A DNA stretch of 64,000 nucleotides from Spodoptera frugiperda (GCF_023101765.2 NC_064224.1:7830103-7894102); one strand, 5' to 3'. Shown: positions 32,890-44,824, counted from the first letter of the stretch. Numbers and translations: made by a program. Notes: generated by a model not told the origin, from the letters alone.

Positions 32890-33105
32890 ACGGTGTCATT
32901 GGTTAAGTGGTCGCAAGTGCAACCGCCGGGCAAGAGGTCTCAGGTTCGATTCCTGGATCGGGCAAAGTATTGCGGTGCTTTTTTCAGTTTGTCGAGAGTT
33001 TCTCAGTAGTAGCATGGAGTCTGGAGGGTCACCCCCTATTACATGGGAGTTATACCACAAATGGTGCAAAATGGCTGTACATTGTACAGTGGCATTTGTA
33101 ACGAT
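32890..33105 (+). mobile_element. SINE-A
   Basis: Head GGTTAAGTGGTCGCAAGTGC, B box AGGTTCGATTCCTGG and body AGTAGTAGCATGGAGTCTGG. Small internal deletion before GGGTCACCCCC. The tail is cut after CAGTGGCATTTG. Confidence 0.88.
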
Positions 33106-33426
33106 ACTTCTTGATTTTATTTTATACATATATTATGTCCACATGTGAGTCCAAAATTTCCCTAAATGCGATTCCCTGTGTCCGAATAAAAAAGTAATTT
33201 ACTATTATGTACCATTCATGTGTAATGCCCCAATACACTAAACACCTTTATGGTAATATAAAACACATTAACTTGGCCCCATGTCAGCAATTTATGACTA
33301 TTTTATGACACACTTAATGTACACTGTTTTGATACACCGCTAGGATTGAAACTAGAACTATGTGAACAATCATTTTACGCATTTTATTTCCTGATGGTGG
33401 AAACAGAAGTTGTGTATAAGGTAAAT

Positions 33427-33682
33427 TTCGTAAACGAGCAGACGGATCACCTGATGGTAACGTATAGCCACCGCTTATGGACACACCAGAAACACCAGAG
33501 GTGACAAGTGGGTTGCCGGCCTTTTGGGGGTTAGGATCTTAACACTAATTGGGCCTTTGGTAACCAACGTCACACAACGAAACACAACACAAGCGTTGTT
33601 TCACGTCGGTTTTCTGTGAAACTATGGTACCACTCCGATCGAGCCGGCCCATTCGTACCGAAGCATGGCTCTCCCACACTTA
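33427..33682 (-). mobile_element. Rep-1 copy with internal deletion
   Basis: TTCGTAAACGAGCAGACGG to GGCTCTCCCACACTTA. The AAGGGTTGTTGGGGAATCGG block is missing. Confidence 0.85.
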
Positions 33683-33720
33683 TTTTTTTACAGTACACCC
33701 ATTTTTCGGTGATATTTATA

Positions 33721-33920
33721 GTGAAGCGAGAGGGAGACTCTTACTGAGTAAAAACCACCCGTTCCTTCTCCTGTTGAGCCGAAACCCCGGTAACCTGTTA
33801 CGTTGTCTGCAGCTCTGGATCGGGCATCAGTCTCACTGGGCCCCATCTGTGGTGGTCTTACTCCTTGAGGCGCGCGCGGAACGTGACGCGCCGAACGTAC
33901 GTGTCTGGTTCTGGTCGGGA
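33721..33920 (-). mobile_element. R1-tail, longer type
   Basis: Inverted R1-tail reaching the GAGGCGCGCGCGGAACG block near the LINE stop codon. Lies 38 bp after Rep-1, in the same orientation. Confidence 0.85.
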
Positions 33921-34381
33921 GGAGACAAACCTGACTAATTTTGATAGCTACTGGTGTACTCAAACTGGTGAGTTTAGGCATTAAAACATGACAAACAAAC
34001 AAACGATTACACTTTGACAAACATAAACTTAATATTTGACACTCGAGCAGCCCGCCACTCAACCTATCTCTCCGTCAATGTTTCAAAATCTATACAACAT
34101 TTACTAAAGACATTTCAATCTATAGTATACAAAGCTTATCGATAGACAGACATGGTCCTTTGTTACTAATATGTTACAACCGTCTAGGAATACTAAACTA
34201 GAGCTAGACTCAAGCTTAGGTCATGTAGGTACGCTATGTAAACTGTTTTGAGACAAGGGGGGAGGTGATATGGTAGAGGAAGCTGTCTCGAAATTAATAT
34301 GGTTACCGGTGTGCTGGTGTTTTGACACATGATACGGCTACAAGGTAGTTTGTTAGGAAATATAACATACTACTAGCTTTC
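33921..34381. other. No recognised feature
   Basis: AT-rich, nothing recognised. Confidence 0.5.
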
Positions 34382-34540
34382 TTTTTTTATGGTATAAGCC
34401 GGTGAACGAGTAGATGGATCACCTGATGGTAAGCAATTGCTGTCGTGGACATCCGAAACACCAGAAGCGTTACAAGTGCGTTTCCGGCCTTGTGGGGGTT
34501 AGGAATTTAAGGGTTGTTGGGGAATCGGGGATTAGAGAGA
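34382..34540 (-). mobile_element. Rep-1 3' half
   Basis: TTTTTTTATGGTATAAGCCG through GGTTGTTGGGGAATCGGGG. Cut at GGGATTAGAGAGA and joined directly to an R1-tail. Confidence 0.85.
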
Positions 34541-34612
34541 TGAGGCGAGAGGGAGTGTCAGACTCTTACTGACTGAAAACCACCCCGTTCCTACTCTGCT
34601 TCGAGCTTTACT
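34541..34612 (-). mobile_element. R1-tail fragment fused to Rep-1
   Basis: GAGGCGAGAGGGAGTGTCAG then GACTGAAAACCACCCCG. No A run at its 3' side, so the join probably came from a deletion. Confidence 0.82.
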
Positions 34613-35117
34613 AACCCTATGTTCACTTATAAAAAACTGTATCTCAACTAGATTATTAGATATTTAAATGTTTTATTTGATCGTAAAACCCGATCGTCGG
34701 CCGTCTAACTAATTTTATAGATACATATTATGAAAACCTCAAAACCGAAAGGTCATTTCAAAAGGTTAGTTTACGTGACCTATTTGGAGTTCCAGTGACC
34801 TCTTTCACAACTCATTTTGTTATAAAACCTTTCTATTCATCACCATTTTTCATATTTATATAGAGTACGATAAATGATTATATAAGTCAATTCGTCGGAG
34901 CCATTTTCGAAGTTCGCGTGACGAAACAGCTCTGTGCTTTATGACATAACGTTTTGATGGTACTTTAAGTGCCATAAGTGATATAAGTGACTGTTGTGTT
35001 ATGTTCATTACATTACCTAATGTAGGTAATTCTATTAATTTTCAGTACCAAAGCTCATAGATTTAAATCACTAACATACTTAATCTTTTCACCTTATAAC
35101 CGCAAAACTTTTATTTT
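34613..35117. other. No recognised feature
   Basis: AT-rich, nothing recognised. Confidence 0.5.
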
Positions 35118-35275
35118 TATCGTCACGCCTTTTATCCCCGTAAGGATAAGCAGAAGTGTACACTACTCAATACACGCTTTCTCCATATTTATTATAAGTG
35201 CTATGTAAAAGGGAGTGAGCCTATTGCCATAATATACCAGACTCTATGTCACTACCGAGAAATTTTTTTAAAACC
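35118..35275 (-). mobile_element. SINE-A tail half
   Basis: ATCGTCACGCCTTTTATCCC, AAAGGGAGTGAGCCTATTGC and ACTACCGAGAAATTTT. Head missing. Confidence 0.8.
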
Positions 35276-36504
35276 AATAAAGATCATTTCGTTTTCTATA
35301 TCATGGTAACTATAAACACATATCTTAAAACATAATAGTAAACCTATAACCCTCTATTTATTTAGGCCAATAATCCTCGCACTATGTTAATATAATTAAC
35401 CATACAAATCCCCATACAACTAAATCTTTGCTGACTACACTCCTATAAAATTTTACAATATTTTACGTACATTTGCAGCATCCCAAAACCTAAGCAAACA
35501 CTAAGTATTAAATGTATCATTATACTATATAAGTGCTAATGAATTTGAATCTTTTGTTGCGGTATTAAAGTTTCGTATTGTTTGGCTATCGAATAGATAG
35601 CGATTAATCCTTTTAGTGTGTTGTTCTACTGTGAGCGGAAAGCGATTTAGGTTTTTTTGGAAGTAGGTCTGTTTTAGCTGGATTGATTGGTATAACATTA
35701 TGAAAAAGAGCTGGATTAGACCAACAAACCAGTAAAATAATGAATTGATATAATAGGAAGGAAAATCAATGGATTTTTGTGACAAGCTTGTGCTTTAAAT
35801 CAGACAAAACGATAGAATGTAAATTTATAAAAAAAACAATATTTACGTCCCATTTACATTTACCTAACTAAAACTAACGATAGTTAGTTGAATGAGAATT
35901 TAAAGTAATTCTATGTAATTTTTTATAATAACTATCGTGAAACATATAAAATAACTTAAAAAATTACAGTTCACTCACATTATTTAATAGAGAAAAAAAG
36001 CTCTACTAGTTTCGAGACTTTCAGATGGGACGATATCGTTATACTGCGTACGCTGCTCATGAGTAAACCGTTAATTTTAGTTTAATTTTCAATTTATGTC
36101 AACAGCTAGCCAAAATAAAATAAATATTATCAGTTCAAAATAAATATTTAAAAAATCCGCTTACAGCTAATCGCTCTCACTAGCACCGTAGAACATTGAC
36201 AAAAACTACTCGTAGGTAAGTAATCCGCCATATCCTTTGCTGACCGATCCGAACCGTATCCGGCAATGGATTAGTGATCCGGCGACGTTAGTAAGTCGGT
36301 AACAGAAGGCTGAGTAAGCTGTGTTTCATCAGCTTTTCTATATTGGTTCATTTATCTTATATTTGTAGATCATTTATGTGTTGTCGAAATGAATTGAAAA
36401 TAATAATCCTGTGTTGTTCTTTTGTTTGTATGTTTTGTTGTTCAACTAAGGATTTTGTAGCTACCGAGTCTGCGACCCTGTTGTCGGGACGTATAACCAA
36501 GATA
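35276..36504. other. No recognised gene
   Basis: Very AT-rich. Minus frame 35525-35785 (86 codons) has no recognisable protein. CTACTAGTTTCGAGAC and CGCTGCTCATGAG near 36005-36060 hint at a decayed MITE-2 relative. Confidence 0.45.
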
Positions 36505-36757
36505 TTTTTTGTTGTAAACGAGCAGACGGGTCACCTGGTGGTAAGCAATCGCCGCCGCCGCAATGGATACTTGTAACACCAGAGGACTTACAAGTGCGTT
36601 ACCGGCCTTTTCGTGGTTAGGAATTGAAGGGTAAATAGGCCTCCGGTAACTTCACTCACATAACTAAACACAACGCAACGCAAGCGATGTTTCACGTCAG
36701 TTTTCTGTGAGGCTCTGGTATCACTCCGGTCGAGCCGGAGCATGGCTCTCTCACCCC
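36505..36757 (-). mobile_element. Rep-1 copy
   Basis: GTAAACGAGCAGACGGGTC to GGAGCATGGCTCTCTCAC, with a deletion in the middle and a GCCGCCGCCG expansion. Confidence 0.85.
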
Positions 36758-36845
36758 CAAATATAAATAGCAATCCCATACCACAAATACAGAAAAACAA
36801 TTATCCAAACCTTTAAGAAACTACACAATACAACAAAGTACTCAC

Positions 36846-37088
36846 CAAATACCCACTCCAGTAACATTCTTGCTTTAAGAAATCGATCAAGAAAGCTCAT
36901 TAATCGCACTTCTAATCCAGATATTTTCAGGACAGAGACATAGCGGTCCAAAAAATGAAAAAACCCATCGAAGCAAGTTTTAGTTTTACAAATGGCTTTT
37001 GTTTTGGTCCCTTTTATCCCTGTCAGAAGGCTGGCTTTGTCACTTATCACCGTGGCCATTGACGGGTTGAAATATGCTTGTATTGAGC
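36846..37088 (-). other. Candidate coding exon, unassigned
   Basis: On the minus strand one frame is open for about 80 codons after a TAA near 37088. It contains SIQAYFNPSMATVISDKASL, then CFDGFFHFLDRYVSVLKISG and SFLDRFLKARMLLEWVF. It ends at a consensus-like 5' splice site, ATTTG then GTGAGT (intron from 36845). ATG at 37059 is a possible internal methionine or start. No repeat family overlaps it. I recognise no domain. The upstream splice acceptor is weak (TAAGTAG) and the frame could be chance or a decayed transposon ORF. Confidence 0.25.
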
Positions 37089-37490
37089 CTACTTAATGGT
37101 CAACTGTACCCCTGAAACAAGCGCTACGGTTTGTTGGTTTTTTTTTTGTGTGATTTGGGCTTGTTTTACACATTTGTTAGAGTTAAAATTTGTTTGTCTA
37201 GACATTGTATTGATAGTAGGATTATGAATTGATAGATTTTGTTTATTGTTTATAGGCAAAAGAATCGATCAAAAAGCTATCCAATATTATTATTTGTACA
37301 TATTGTACTAGGTTTCTTATAGAAATGGTAGCAATAGAAATGATGACGGGGAATAAAAATTAAAAATTTATTTCGTCCGTCACTTAGGCACTGAAAACAT
37401 ATTAGACACATATTTTTATGTTATATGAGATAAGAATACTTACATAAAACGAATTAAAGTTTAAGAGTGAGCAATAGCAATACATCATTT
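37089..37490. other. No recognised feature
   Basis: AT-rich, nothing recognised. Confidence 0.5.
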
Positions 37491-37630
37491 CTACGTATAA
37501 AATGTACCTAGAAGTGAGTTCCTGCAATACTCGTAATTACAATATATCTTGGAAAGTATTTCTCAAATGTTTTAAGATAATCTACAAGATGGACAGTTTT
37601 TAAATAAAAATTAGTCATCTACCCTATTGC
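37491..37630 (+). repeat. Rep-5 copy
   Basis: CTACGTATAAAATGTACCTAG, then AGATAATCTACAAGATGGAC and AAAAATTAGTCATCTACCC. Shared in order with 50560-50738. Confidence 0.7.
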
Positions 37631-38045
37631 AATTGATGAAGTTAAATTAGATGGCTTGCTTTCTAGTTTCAGTAACTTTATTTAAATATTGCAAACAAAA
37701 ACAATCGCATTCATTGTACACACATCTTTACAACCCTTCCTCCATTCGACACCCAACCTAAAAACTGTCAAACTAAATGCATATTTAAACTTGTCTACTA
37801 CCGAACGGACCCTTAAGTCCACAACTACTTAGGCCTCGCCATAAATATATTGACACACAGAGAAACATACTTTGTAGCCTCCCCCCCCTCCCCTACTTTA
37901 GGGACGGACAAAGGGATTCAATGGTATTGGCTTAATCCCTGGTCAACGGATTCAGAGTAAGAGTGATTGTGGTATTATTCATCTCAGTGGTTCCCAATTG
38001 GTGGTCCGCAGACGGCAAAATATGGTGGTAAAAAATACCTAATAC

Positions 38046-38250
38046 CTGCCTCACTTTTTAAGTGGTCTACCGGTCGAGGAGGTTCAATTCCCGGGTGGGG
38101 TCGGAAAAGGTATGAAATTACTGCGCATTATTCGGTTTAAAAAAAACTCAGTTGGGCATCTGGAATAGTGATGAGCATTACATGGGACTTATAAAATAAA
38201 TGGTGAAAAGTGGGTGTACATTGTACAGTGGCATTACGTGCCGTAACGTG
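38046..38250 (+). mobile_element. SINE-A, degraded head
   Basis: B-box region GGTTCAATTCCCGGGTGGGG and tail AAAGTGGGTGTACATTGTAC then GTGCCGTAACGTG. Middle shortened. Confidence 0.78.
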
Positions 38251-38580
38251 CTTTAAAAATACAAGTTTACTATTTCTCTGATATACATTTTTAAACAATT
38301 GTTGATATGATCAATGTTTGTATGTACATTGTCATTGTATATTGAAAAGGTTGGGAACCCCTGACTTATCTGATGGTTTGGTTGGACATCGGCATTCCAA
38401 AATGGTTCCGATGGATGGCTTAATAGGGTTCGCATTTTGATACATCTATTTGATAATTTGATCATTGGGCTTGTTGTTTGGTTTTGGGAGATTTTAAATG
38501 GGTGTTTAGTAAATAATATTGTCTTCTGATTTATTTCGTTACGGTATCCAAGACAGTTATTAATGTCCCTGCGACGTGCC

Positions 38581-38680
38581 AGACTTCAGTGTTCCGGTGT
38601 TTTCATGGTTGTATCTACTGTAGATCCTGGCTTATAGGAGTTGCAGTGGTTTAGAAGGTTGTGGCGGGCTTGTCCCATTA
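38581..38680 (+). repeat. Rep-6 copy
   Basis: TGTTTTCATGGTTGTATCTA, TAGATCCTGGCTTATAGGAG and AAGGTTGTGGCGGGC match 18381-18478. Confidence 0.65.
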
Positions 38681-38703
38681 AAAATTATAATATTGTGTTT
38701 GTC

Positions 38704-38811
38704 TTTTTTATGAAATAGGAGGCAAACGAGCAAACGAGTCACCTGTTGGTAAGCGATCAGCGCCGCCCATGGACACCCGCAACACCAGAGGAGTCACAGG
38801 TGCGTTGCCGT
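38704..38811 (-). mobile_element. Jockey-like LINE 3' end
   Basis: ATGAAATAGGAGGCAAACGAG, GGTAAGCGATCAGCGCCGCC and CAGGTGCGTTGCCG, the inverted 3' end of the LINE fragment at 54060-54320. Confidence 0.75.
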
Positions 38812-38925
38812 TTGTTTTGATTTGATGTCAATTTGGTATACAGACAGAGTATGAGCTGACTTGGATGATAGGATTTTTATCCTACGGGAAAGCGTGCGAA
38901 CCCGCTGGCAGAAGTTAGTTTATAA
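38812..38925 (+). mobile_element. Helitron-like fragment
   Basis: TTTGGTATACAGACAGAGTA, GAGCTGACTTGGATGATAGG and GCGAACCCGCTGGCAGAAG. Matches the 19560 and 23222 elements in opposite orientation. Confidence 0.5.
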
Positions 38926-39008
38926 TATAAGACTACAAACTTTTTCTTCTTATTCAACACTATTTCTTTACTGTCAACCCTTCTCTTTGTTAAAGTGAAG
39001 AAAATAGA

Positions 39009-39051
39009 TATCACGCCTTATTCCCTAAGGAACTAAGCAGAGACGCATACA
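39009..39051 (-). mobile_element. SINE-A tail scrap
   Basis: ATCACGCCTTATTCCCTAAGG then AACTAAGCAGAG. Confidence 0.5.
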
Positions 39052-39440
39052 TTACAAGTTTGCAGACAGTCTAGGCTTTTTATATTCCTTTGTGAATGTG
39101 TTTTATGCTAAAATATAGGTATTGTTCTGTTTTGAATATGATCTTATTGAATTGAATTGAATTGAAGAGAATTGAATAGAAAACACTTTATTGTATATCG
39201 GTTACCACATATAAAGAGATACATTTTTAGTTTTATGCTTGCAGAAAAGTACACATCTATGTACGCTATGTTAATTCAAACCTTCGATAATTCAAATCAA
39301 ATTAAATAAAATCACTTTGATGCACCCATATAAATATAATTCGAGAGTCGACTGCACCTACGTTTTATCACAATTTATAATTAAAAAAAAACATCTTCAT
39401 GGAAAAAAACATCGAGGCAGCATGGTAAATGTGGTGATAT

Positions 39441-39653
39441 GTTTTTTTTTTTTTTTTTAAACGTTGCCCCACATTAGGATTTTCTCCTGTGTCGTGGGTG
39501 CGTTTACAAACATACAATTTCACATGCACATGACACCCAGACCCGAAACAATAATTTGTGGATCACACAAAGAGTTGCTCCGTGCGGGAATCGAACCCGC
39601 TACCCGATGCACGGCAGCCAGTTGCCCAGCCACCGCGCCAACCGTGCAGTCAA
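39441..39653 (-). mobile_element. SINE-C, complete
   Basis: Reverse complement starts at a tRNA-like head (CACGGTTGGCGCGGTGGCTG) and has a perfect B box in GCGGGTTCGATTCCCGC. It continues GGAGCAACTCTTTGTGTGATC, GGTCTGGGTGTCATGTGC and CACGACACAGGAGAAAATCC, ending in an A run (T run at 39441-39458). Repeated four more times in usable form in this window. Confidence 0.88.
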
Positions 39654-40242
39654 ACTTTTATTTATCTTATAAAAGTTACATAAAAGTTAACAGTAGTGTA
39701 GCGTTAAATATGAAATCGCCAAACGTTTGATGGCGAGAGGCGCTAAATACAGTTTTTTTTTTAAATATAAAATATACAATTACATACAATGCAATCCAAA
39801 TTATACGTATACGTAATTATTTACCATACTGAAATCCACACGACCATGACTTATTTGCTCATATTTAATACTTTACAAATACTTTTACATGTCCAAAATC
39901 ATTTAGACCAGCATTTAACCTTGACCTTGAAAAAATAAAAAACACAAAAACCCTACTTACCTATTCAAACCATGATCATTTAACATAATGGTCGAAACTC
40001 CATCAACCCTAAAGTGGCCATAAAAGAGACTGCCTGTTTATTTCACGTGTCGGGTCTAAAGATCCACTTACAACTTGTAATTAGAAGCTAATGATAGGCA
40101 GGGTAAGGACTAATTATGCCAATCTAAACCTACCAACAGACACTTAAAGTTGTTACTCTAAAAACAAAAGGGTACTTTTTGGTCCTGTCGATGTTTTCAG
40201 GGTTAAATTGAATATTCATAAAATTGCTAGAATAGTAGCGTG
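39654..40242. other. No recognised feature
   Basis: AT-rich, nothing recognised. Confidence 0.5.
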
Positions 40243-40471
40243 TATCGTCACGCCTTTTATCCCCGAAGGGGTAGGTAGTGGTGTACATTGCACGTAATAC
40301 AACTACTTTTCACCATTTGTAAGTCCCATATAATAGGGGGTGAGCCTATTGCCATATACTGGGAAATTTTCGAAAAACTGAAATGAGTCCCAACAATACT
40401 TTGACCGACCCGGGAAGCGAACCCAAGATCCCTCGACAGTCACACTTACAATCACTCGACCAACAAGGCAG
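40243..40471 (-). mobile_element. SINE-A, near complete
   Basis: ATCGTCACGCCTTTTATCCC, GGTGAGCCTATTGCC and GACCCGGGAAGCGAACCC, then CACTCGACCAACAAGGCAG. Internal deletion between the gaaa and cagtag blocks. Confidence 0.85.
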
Positions 40472-40692
40472 TATTTCAAATACCTACAGGAGAAATGGCA
40501 CAAAACCCTACTACTGAGTACTCATAAAAATAAAACATATTTTCCTTAGAATAGCAAAGCAGGGGAGATCCTAAAATCTAACTAGAAACGTCATGTAGGT
40601 ACCTACTACCTATGTTAAAATACTTTCTTCAAATTCCACTCAAATATTTCAGTCACACACTAAGACTGAAACCTATGTCATAAGCAATTGTC

Positions 40693-40983
40693 TTAGGGTG
40701 CTTTTCCACTAAAGATGTGCTATGTAGCTATGCTATGAAGATGTAATAGCTAAGCTGTGAAACTATGTGACCATTTCCACTAATACTAAGCTATGCAGCT
40801 GTGCAAGTAAGATGCGCAGCTCGAGTATGCGATGTATCGATAGTAGGGAAGTCATCTATGGCACGCGTCTTTCCGTGTAAAAACATAGCTGAGTCCGTTT
40901 CCACCAGAGCTAAATATGATTGGTGGAAGCTAAACGCATCCACGGCAACGTAGCATAGCCCATTTTGTGTAAAAGTACCCTAA
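40693..40983 (+). mobile_element. MITE-1, complete reference copy
   Basis: 291 bp. The left terminal repeat TTAGGGTGCTTTTCCACTA is mirrored by TGTGTAAAAGTACCCTAA at the right. Inside are two GCTATG-rich subterminal blocks and TCGATAGTAGGGAAGTCATC. No ORF. At least six further copies or pieces occur in the window. Confidence 0.85.
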
Positions 40984-41890
40984 AACTGAAACCTATTTCG
41001 TGAGCTTTCGTGTCTTACACATTAAAACCTAGTCTTGAAACCTATTTTTATCTAGACTAGAATAATAAAAAAAATTACAATAATCAAATTGGATACCTAA
41101 AACCGACTCTACTGCTTTCAGAAAAGAGATTATTTCAGCTCCAAGCAGTAACTATACCTAGTAGCAGACAATGCATGGGCGGGGTTTCGAACCCACATCA
41201 CAAGGGAATCCCTTTTGACAGCTCATTTTGGGTTAATCTTGCATTTTCTGATCCAACAGTCATATTGTTCTAGTTAGAAATTGTAATAGAGTTATGTCAC
41301 TCTCTTAGTTATTACTAGCGTTGAATACTAATGATATGAATAATTGAACGTGATTCTAGCAATCTCGTAGTGAGTTAGCGTTCAAAATTCTTAGGTATTA
41401 TCTCTCTGTAGCTCATTTTGTTTTCGGGGAAGGAGGCTTCAAAACCCGCCTAACTCTTGGGATGAAAGACTAGTGAGTGTGAGATTCTACCTCACTGATA
41501 TAACTGATCCTAATTTAAAATCTTTAGATCGATCTGTTAAAAACTCCATACTAAAACTATCCTGATAATCATGAGCACTTACTCCGGTTCTCGAATCCGA
41601 AGTTTCGTTTAATCTTCGGCCGTAGGTTTTATTGATTTACTAACAGAATTACTTGAAATAATGTTTTATTTTTAATTTCATATCAAAACCTATTTATTTA
41701 TCTTCATTTCATTCGTTCATTATTGTTCACGAAAATTCGCAATAATTAGAATTATTGTAGTATGAAATCTGTGAAGTTTTTTTGTTCGTTCGTTCGTTGA
41801 ATTAGAGTAGGCCCCAGCTTTGCAGCTCCCACTGTGCAGTGTTATAACACATCTCTAGAAGTTGCAGGGTAATAAATTATCACGTCTCCG
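40984..41890. other. No gene; short (TTCG)n
   Basis: AT-rich. TTCGTTCGTTCGTTG at ~41787 is the only simple repeat. Confidence 0.5.
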
Positions 41891-41999
41891 TCTCGGAGCA
41901 GGAGTAGCAAAGGGATAGTTTTTAGTTGGATAGAGTCTGATACTCCCTCACCCCTCACCTTGCCAAAGATATGATTTAATGATTTTCCTCCCTCAAAAA
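41891..41999 (+). mobile_element. R1-tail, diverged
   Basis: TCTCGGAGCAGGAGTAGC, TTTTTAGTTGGATAGAGTC and TTTAATGATTTTCCTCCC, ending CTCAAAAA. Confidence 0.78.
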
Positions 42000-42399
42000 T
42001 AAGTTTTTGCCTTCACACTCAATAATACACAAAAATCTTTCACCTACTCATAAAAACAAAACGATTTAAAAACAAGTACCGTACATAAATTATCTACTTT
42101 TCTGAACAAGTACAAAGAAATTTTCAGTTTATTACTTCACATGTTTCACTTACAAAGTGAAATTGTTTCTAGCGACATACTCATGTTTAATGAACTGGGA
42201 GTTCCGTGGAGGTAGAATACTTATATGTGAATATATCTGTATGTATGTCTGTCTATACTTCATTATATTATAATGACTAGCGGCTCGACCCGGCCTTACT
42301 GAGGTGCTTCATCTCTTTCGAATTCTATTTGAACTTTTCATTTTTTTTTTTCATCATAAAAACCTCTGTAGTTGTAAAGACAGAAAGACAGGCTTTAAT

Positions 42400-42470
42400 A
42401 AGGGATGTGCTATGCTACGTTGCTGTGGATGCGTTTGGCTTCCACCAATCATATACATTGGTACACATTA
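42400..42470 (-). mobile_element. MITE-1 fragment
   Basis: GATGTGCTATGCTACGTTGC then GGCTTCCACCAATCATATAC, the right end of MITE-1 inverted. Confidence 0.75.
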
Positions 42471-42567
42471 AACACCACTCTTGCTCAATGCAAGGTTGGC
42501 GATTACATACTCATAATTATAAGCCCATGACCCAAATTTCCTCACTATGCTTTCCGAAAAAACTTAA

Positions 42568-42676
42568 AAAGCATGTATAACTCGGAAAATGTCACATTGG
42601 TACTTGCCGATGGTAAGTTTCGAAACCGCACCCTCATGCATGAGAAGCAGTCTTAAGCCTCCGAGCCACCACGACT
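42568..42676 (-). mobile_element. SINE-B head
   Basis: GTATAACTCGGAAAATGTCAC, GTAAGTTTCGAAACCGCACC and GAGCCACCACGAC. Confidence 0.78.
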
Positions 42677-43034
42677 ATTAATTCACTTTACATACACATC
42701 CAACAAATCAAAAATACACGAAAATTAACCAACCTACACTAACCAATCACCGCCATTAAAATTCCAACCACAACATAATTGATAAACGACTCAAAATTAA
42801 TTGTATCGCCCTAAAACAACGTATGACTGATGGACCAAAAAGGGTTGCGTGGAACATAAAAAATGCTTTAGGCGACTTATTTTGTTCATATCACAAAGAT
42901 TGATGGTTTTTATTGACATATCACTCCACGGGCCCTGTAGCTAAGTATATCAATCATCTTTCATGAAATTAGGAAGTCTATCAACGTAATTTTTTGAAGT
43001 ATGTTGTTGATTTATATGGTTACCGGTTTTGATT

Positions 43035-43195
43035 TATCACTACATAGTATAAAATAAAAATCGTTTTCTCTGTCCCTATGTCCCTTTTACTACGCAACGG
43101 ATTTTGATGCAGTTTTTTTAATAGATAGAGTGATTCAAGAGGAATGTTTATATGTATAATACATGCATAATATATCACCATTACACCCATGTAAA
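43035..43195 (+). repeat. Unclassified interspersed repeat
   Basis: ACTACGCAACGGATTTTGATG, TTTTAATAGATAGAGTGATTC and an AAAGCTGGGGCGGATTGCC end, like the end motifs of Helitron-like elements. Only one clear copy here. Confidence 0.45.
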
Positions 43196-43212
43196 GCTGG
43201 GGCGGATTGCCA

Positions 43213-43320
43213 GTATACTTAAATAACTTCATGCGTGTCTCCCATGAGGGTAAGCAGAGACTAAGCAACGCTAATTGGTACGAATTTTACATACTTCTTT
43301 CGCTTCATCATACCATCATT
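43213..43320 (+). mobile_element. Rep-3 copy
   Basis: CATGCGTGTCTCCCATGAGG, GTAAGCAGAGACTAAGC and CATACTTCTTTCGCTTCATC. Lacks the hairpin tail. Confidence 0.75.
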
Positions 43321-43739
43321 ATTTTCAGGTTAAAGGTACTTTTAATTTGGCCCTTATTTAATATATCGCCAATTTGGATTTTTATTATGCCAATTTTGGT
43401 TTAGCGTATGTCAGTCTCATCATAGCCTAATAAGTGTATAAATCAACCAGAGAACAATGAATCAGCCATAAAGCTAAACAACATTCTCCCACTATCAGTA
43501 CTCGGCTCATTGAGTATTTTATGTAACGTACCTATATCGTTCTTGTTTAAATTCAAGTCCCCGAGAAACCTATTTCTACCGGTCTCAAAAAAAATTAAGT
43601 TGTAGTTATCGATAAAATTTTCCTAGTACCTAATAAATCAATAACTCAAAATGTCCTATTCAATGAGCCATTCTAATTAAGATAAGATTAGATTAAAACT
43701 CACAGTAGCATAACACAAAAAACACTACGTATGATTCAT

Positions 43740-43887
43740 TCCGGAGCGGAGCGGACTACCTAGCGGGTTTACCGGGGCTCCGGTTCGAAAAGCAGGAGTA
43801 GGAACGGGGTGGTTTTTAGTCAGTAAGAGTCTGATATTCCCTTTTGCTTCACCCATGGCGAGAGAAATCATTGGATGATTAAAAAAA
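43740..43887 (+). mobile_element. R1-tail copy
   Basis: GAGCGGACTACCTAGCGGG, GGGGTGGTTTTTAGTCAGTA and ATCATTGGATGATTAAAAAAA. Confidence 0.9.
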
Positions 43888-44117
43888 CGTATAGGTAATT
43901 CATTGGAGAGATAAATAATATTCACAGACTTGTGGAAGTTTTAATCTACGATCAACGGGAGAGACCCTTTGTTTCAGCTATCGAAACTATTCTATGAATG
44001 AAAAAGCGTTCTCTTAGCAGTATTTGTTTTTCTGAACTTTTTGTACATTGTTACAATAAATTACTAGTCCCAGCAGTATTTTAAGAGCAATAATACGCTA
44101 AGTTTTTGGACTAGCAC

Positions 44118-44216
44118 TAAATAAATAATAGTCTGTATGTCTGTCCGGCAGTGAAGCTAGGTGTTAATTCCTAAGTGTAGCTTTGAATGAAGAAGAACGA
44201 GCAAGAAACTCCTTTC
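44118..44216 (+). repeat. Rep-4 copy
   Basis: AATAGTCTGTATGTCTGTCCG, GGCAGTGAAGCTAGGTG and GAAGAACGAGCAAGAAACTCC. The first half recurs at 47003-47054. Confidence 0.6.
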
Positions 44217-44824
44217 GTTACTCTTTTAAAAATACATGTTTATAATTTATTTCATACATTTTTCCAGTCAATAATTGTACATATATATGAGAACAATACA
44301 AAGACATTGCAACGCGCGACACAAATGGTAGAACTTACTAAGTTAATAAACTAAGGGACTCTTTGATCTAACATGGTCCTCAGATATACATACTGACAAT
44401 CTGAAAGAGCTTCTAATGGATAAAGTAAAAACGCTATTAATATACGCAGATGCACAAGTACACAAGAACCTAGTATCACTGACAGACAGACTGACGGACA
44501 ATTCAATTTGACGTTTCAAAAGTGCCTAATTTAGAAATAATTGAAATAAATTCTTTGCCTTTACAAGCTAAGCACATAGTCACAGTCTACACTTCAATTT
44601 TATATTTTACATTTTACTACAGAACCCTAAAAACTCGATACCAAAGGATAAGGTTTCGTCTGCGTATGAAGGACTTTAGTATAATGTACCTAACATGCTA
44701 ATTAAGTAGCTTTAAAGCATCTATGTATATTAATATTATAATATTATGTGACACTATGTTTGTCTATCAGTCTCGCTTTCACGTTACAATGGAGTATTTT
44801 GTGATTTTTTAACTGAAAACTGTT
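44217..44824. other. No recognised feature
   Basis: AT-rich, nothing recognised. Confidence 0.5.

Noticed and set aside
39574..39653. A possible tRNA gene on the minus strand (perfect B box, tRNA-like length)
   Set aside because: The same head with the same non-tRNA body occurs at 49728, 51235, 55424 and 61093. It is a SINE-C head, and no consistent cloverleaf or anticodon stem is evident.
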